Part shown: positions 60,484 through 64,000 of the stretch, piece after piece | Numbering within the stretch: the first letter of the stretch is position 1 | How the letters are laid out: the number at the start of each line of letters is the position of its first letter | Assembly: GCA_002633025.1 (NCBI GenBank) | Contig: NMRB01000358.1 | Location: 332,921-396,920 of the forward strand | Length of the DNA stretch: 64,000 nt | Direction: 5' to 3' | From: Notospermus geniculatus | Taxonomy: Eukaryota; Nemertea; Pilidiophora; Heteronemertea; Lineidae | Position numbers and translations under genes: made by a program | Notes under the pieces: generated by a model | What the model saw: the letters and a program-made list of their open reading frames with translations, nothing else | Told to the model about the DNA's origin: nothing | The model's database searches: none

Positions 60484-61399
60484 TATTATATTATTCTAAA
60501 GAGTGCAAGTGAATTGATATAATATTTATAGAAAATGTCACCAAATGATGACATTTTCAGGTGGGATTTGACTAAGTGAAATGAAATTTAGACGGTTGTT
60601 AGGGTTAGAATCTGCTTTATTTTTGTCCTTGTCAATTTCATTCAGTGTTTTCTTAACCAAATTTTTTGTTTATTCTTTTCAAAATGGTAATGATGTGGCT
60701 TCACCAAATGTGGCTTGTGATTTATCGCACATTTTCCTTTGCCTTTCTATTGATTCAGACTGTGAATGTAAATCGTGGCACGAAAATCATCTGAGATGTC
60801 TGACAGTGGATAAATCATAAACACATTTTGTTTGAACACTGCTTGCTGTATCACAACAAAATATCACCCACATCATTATCATAAAATCCTGGCAGTCACA
60901 TCCCAAATTACATCAACAAAACCTAAGACACCTCTACATTAATATGTTGTCATCTTAGTCTCAGACCTCAAGTTCATTTTAGCGTCAATTCATTTATTTT
61001 TTGTAGCATTATCGTCCTCGTTCCAACGTAAGTGTATCCCATAATATCTGGTAATCCTGATTTGGACTCCATGACCTTGAGCTGATAGGGTCACTGGGTT
61101 TCCTATTTACCTGACCTTGACCTTCAAGGTCACACAGATTATCTCATTTTCAACTTCTTGAATGAACAGTACCTTTAGATTCTGTCCCTATACCATACTG
61201 AAAATCTTTCTTAGAACTCAACCACATCGTGTTCAGTTCTAAGAAAGATCTTTATGTTGGACAAATTCCAATGGAAGCAATAGCTGGCATTTACAATGTC
61301 AAGGCAGGTCTTCACTTTGGTCACACCTCGTCATCTAAAATTGGAATGGTACAGCAACTGCTAATACTGTGGGATCCAGTTGTCTGTTGCTGTTCACAG

Positions 61400-61679
61400 T
61401 TAAAGCCCCACAGTATTGAATTTTACTGGATTTTCAAAGTGTTGGGAGAATGCTGGTCGAGGTCTCATAGCATCGTGAAGGTCCCCAAAATGCCTGCCTG
61501 ATGCGTATTTCCGAGAATCAAGGCCTAGTTTTCAGCACACAATGAAAAAATCTGCAGGGAGGGCTCTAATGTATTCAGATGGAGCGCAGTACATTTTACA
61601 CGTCGTGACGTCGTGCACTGACGTCAAGAATCGCGGCGATGATTTGCGTTTTTCAGATTCAATACAGTGGGGCTTTAAA
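61400..61679 (-). mobile_element. TTAA-flanked MITE (copy 2)
   Basis: This is the reverse-complement copy of 26176-26453. It again has TTAA directly outside the terminal repeats AGCCCCACAGTATTGAAT. It lies in receptor intron 3. The high identity between copies suggests fairly recent movement. Confidence 0.82.
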
Positions 61680-62540
61680 TAGCAGTCGTCCATCATCAGG
61701 CTATTCGTCGTCCAACGTCGCTCGGGGACAGTCATTCAAAGGGATGTGACAGTGGTGTCACTAGACCGAAGTGAAAACCTGGCCTAACTTTTTGTGACGT
61801 AATCTTCTTTTGTCTAAAGCTGGTCTCAACCTATCGGATCATCAGTGTTAAAATTTGGATTGTGAGTTGAGAAACCATTGGAATTTGTCCAGATTCTCTT
61901 GCAGAATAGCTTGAGCAATCTGTCCCTTCAGTCTCACTCTAGGTGCAGCCCCTCTCCTCCCATCTAGGGCATTCCTATTATACATGTTCCCAGACTTATA
62001 TGTCACAATGAGGAACAGTTCATGTATAATCAAGTGAACATAGAGCCCACATGATACTCCAAATCCCTGACAATGCAGCCCAGACCCCCAGCATGACGTC
62101 ATTGTAACGATTGTTAACCTTTTTAAGCCTGAGAATAAATGTTTTTACATTTTGTATGAACACAATGTACAAACATTAGTGAGTTTTTGCCAGAGCCTGA
62201 TGGCCTACGACAACGAATAGCGAGGCTTTCTTCCATTTTGAAAGTCGACTCAACAAAAGTTTGAAGAATGTCCCAAAATTGACAATGATGATGAAATCAA
62301 CAACCTTCACATTGGTTACAGTTGTCATGAATGAAGTTATTTCCCTTGAAAAGTCCATAAATCTTCTTAGATTTTAGTCTCTGTGTCTAAATGCTATGGT
62401 GCACTGTCAGTCTTCGTCCGCTTAAAGTAGATTCAGTTTTAATTTCTTCCCAATTTTTGCATTTTTTGCATATTTGTGAATGAGAGGAAATGGGATCGGG
62501 ATTTTGGTTTGTTTAGTTTACCCGTTACATCAAGAATTTA

Positions 62541-62715
62541 CATGTATTCTTGATTGAATCAGGAATGCATATACATGTATTCTTGATTCAATCACGATTC
62601 TAATATACATACTATGTATATTCTTGATTCAATCACGATTCTAATATACATACTATGTATATTCTTGATTCAATCACGATTCTAATATACATACTATGTA
62701 TATTCTTGATTCAAT
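62541..62715 (+). repeat. 41-bp minisatellite in receptor intron 3
   Basis: There are about four units of ATTCTTGATTCAATCACGAT followed by TCTAATATACATACTATGTAT. The first unit is divergent. Confidence 0.9.
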
Positions 62716-62842
62716 GTGATGTTCTTTAGTAGTTTGCTTGGGACAGGGACGAATATTGCTTTGTTTCAGTGAAGTATACTGCAGTGGTAAGTATAGCCAG
62801 GCAATGTGCCTTTAAGAAAGCACAAGCCTTCAGCAAAACAAA

Positions 62843-62915
62843 GTGTCGCAGACCGCACCGGGAATTGAACCCGGATCTCCCACATGCAAGGCAGGCATTC
62901 TTCCATCCAGCCAGA
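62843..62915 (-). repeat. tRNA-Ala-like SINE (copy 2)
   Basis: On the minus strand it has CTTGCATGTGGGAGATCCGG and GGTTCAATTCCCGGTGCGG. It belongs to the same family as 58830-58935, in opposite orientation, one intron away. Confidence 0.65.
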
Positions 62916-62920
62916 AGTCT

Positions 62921-63181
62921 GGGGCGACCGCCACGAAACTACGATAGCACTAACAGGGCCTAACAGAGAAATTCTGTAATGGTAAAAGGCATTGCATACC
63001 TCTCTGTTAGGCACTGTTAGCGCTATCGGCGTTTCGTGGCGGCCCGCCCAGGGGCGACCGCCACGAAACTACGATAGCACTAACAGGGCCTAACAGAGAA
63101 ATTCTGTAATGGTAAAAGCCATTGCATACCTCTCTGTTAGGCATTGTTAGTGCTATCGGAGTTTCGTGACGGCCCGCCCTG
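62921..63181. mobile_element. Two palindromic MITEs in direct tandem, 130 bp each
   Basis: Copies at 62921-63050 and 63051-63181 each begin GGGGCGACCGCCACGAAACT and end in its near-inverse GTTTCGTGGCGGCCCGCCC. Inner arms AACAGGGCCTAACAGAGA pair with TCTCTGTTAGGCACTGTTAG. They differ at a few bases only. Confidence 0.8.
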
Positions 63182-63402
63182 GACGTTAGGCGCGAGGGCC
63201 TAACACCCTACATCTGCCACAAAAGGACTGTGTGAAGGACAAGTTTGATATTTGAAGTACGGAGTACTAGGAAGTAGAAATGTTGCAGAACTGTGGTGAA
63301 AACAGGTTTGAAATAGACTGTTCATTCAGAAACATGAGACACAGACAATCTATCCTTCATATTTTGAAGTTATCTCCTTTCAATATCTGTTTACATTTGC
63401 AG

Positions 63403-63604
63403 AAGATCAAGGGAACTTCTAACGACCTAGTTATTGAACATCGCATGTTAATAACCAAAAACTTCACCAATGAGGGTCTTTACAATACTACGATCCACGT
63501 CTGGGCCCTGGAAGCTCGAGAAGTGGGTTTCTTTACTTGTAAATACAAGTCCCCGAGACGCTGTGGCACAGAACAAGTGGCTAGACAGTATCTCTATGTC
63601 CAAG
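63403..63604 (+). CDS. Receptor exon 4: second half of Ig 2 (D1-like)
   Basis: The acceptor ACATTTGCAG and donor G|GTAGGT frame the exon, phase 0 in and phase 1 out, 67 codons plus one base. It joins exon 3 directly in frame (PNPR-KIKG). It holds an N-glycosylation site NFT, a second one (NTT), the F-strand VGFFTC, and the D1-to-D2 linker RQYLYVQ, which with the next exon gives YVQDP. Y-V-x-D-P is the linker found after domain 1 in PDGFR/VEGFR receptors. Confidence 0.88.
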
Positions 63605-63762
63605 GTAGGTTTGTGCTGGCGTAACATTCAAAAATGTTCCCCATCTGTGAGTGTTCTCATTTTGTGTGACAGACCTGCTGTAGTCCTCTATGTATTGTCT
63701 GGTTGGGCCTAGAAGTTCATGAATGACGTCAGACTACACTAATACTGTCCACTTTCTTTCAG

Positions 63763-63878
63763 ACCCCCTGAATGCTCTTGCTCCCCATGAGAACACTCCA
63801 CAAATCAATGTGATCATGGTACATGAAGGTCAGGAGTTGATAATTCCCTGCCGACCCACTCACCCAGAATACGTCGAT
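63763..63878 (+). CDS. Receptor exon 5: first half of Ig 3 (D2-like); gene runs off the window
   Basis: The acceptor CTTTCTTTCAG and donor GAT|GTGAGT frame the exon, phase 1 in and phase 0 out. It encodes the remainder of the YVQDP linker, then VIMVHEGQELIIPCRPTHPE. I-I-P-C-R-x-T-x-P is the domain 2 signature of PDGFR and VEGFR. This is the strongest family evidence in the window. The remaining Ig domains, transmembrane segment and split kinase are expected downstream. Ligand and function cannot be read from here. Confidence 0.88.
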
Positions 63879-64000
63879 GTGAGTATTGTTGCTTTTGTCA
63901 AAGCACTGAACCACCTCACTACGATAGACCAGCAATTTCCGTAGCAAATCCTGAATGTTAGTTGGAAAATTCTCACAAATTAAACCATTATTGTTTATTT

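Noticed and set aside
61007-61031. Micro-exon HYRPRSN with acceptor and GTAAGT donor in receptor intron 3
   Set aside because: Exon 3 joins 63403 directly in phase 0 and completes a canonical Ig domain. Inserting this piece adds nothing expected.
61215-61378. Open frame after CTTTCTTAG reading LNHIVFSSKKDLYVGQIPME
   Set aside because: It needs an incoming phase that exon 3 does not supply, and the Ig F-strand Cys is absent. The exon at 63403 supplies the true second half.

Overview
The window looks like animal nuclear DNA, most likely from a marine invertebrate deuterostome such as an echinoderm. That placement is an inference. It rests on animal-type genes (RAD51D, POMP, and a receptor of the VEGFR/PDGFR family), GT-AG introns, very low coding density, frequent short ACATGTA-type words, and many short palindromic DNA elements and tRNA-derived SINEs. 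Nothing bacterial or viral was recognised.

Layout. At 1-800 lies a long-armed foldback element cut by the window edge. At 1196-2143 (+) is an intact single-exon RAD51D. At 2900-3953 (-), convergent with it, are five coding exons of the proteasome assembly chaperone POMP. Its short first coding exon is not resolved, and its promoter is probably the unusual inverted repeat at 4506-5055, which carries paired NRF1-like and ETS-like sites. At 5949-6033 (+) is a signal-peptide exon ending in splice phase 1. From 6034 to 54904 no confident gene is visible. This 49 kb holds MITE-like palindromes, SINEs, several minisatellites, one larger repeat element inserted in a 42-bp minisatellite, and two or three stretches that look like decayed coding sequence. 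At 54905-63878 (+) is the 5' part of a receptor of the VEGFR/PDGFR family: a second signal-peptide exon, then exons for an Ig domain resembling VEGFR domain 3, then Ig domains resembling D1 and the start of D2. The kinase part lies beyond the window.

Both signal-peptide exons end in the same phase and both fit the first Ig exon. They may therefore be alternative promoters of one receptor gene spanning about 58 kb, or the first may belong to a different gene.

Assembly quality matters here. Three duplications abut runs of N (at 14784, 20985 and 47469-47736) exactly, and they are best read as unmerged haplotypes or gap-edge artefacts. RAD51D (DNA repair), POMP (proteasome assembly) and the receptor (signalling) are not obviously linked in function. 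Their adjacency is synteny rather than a pathway.
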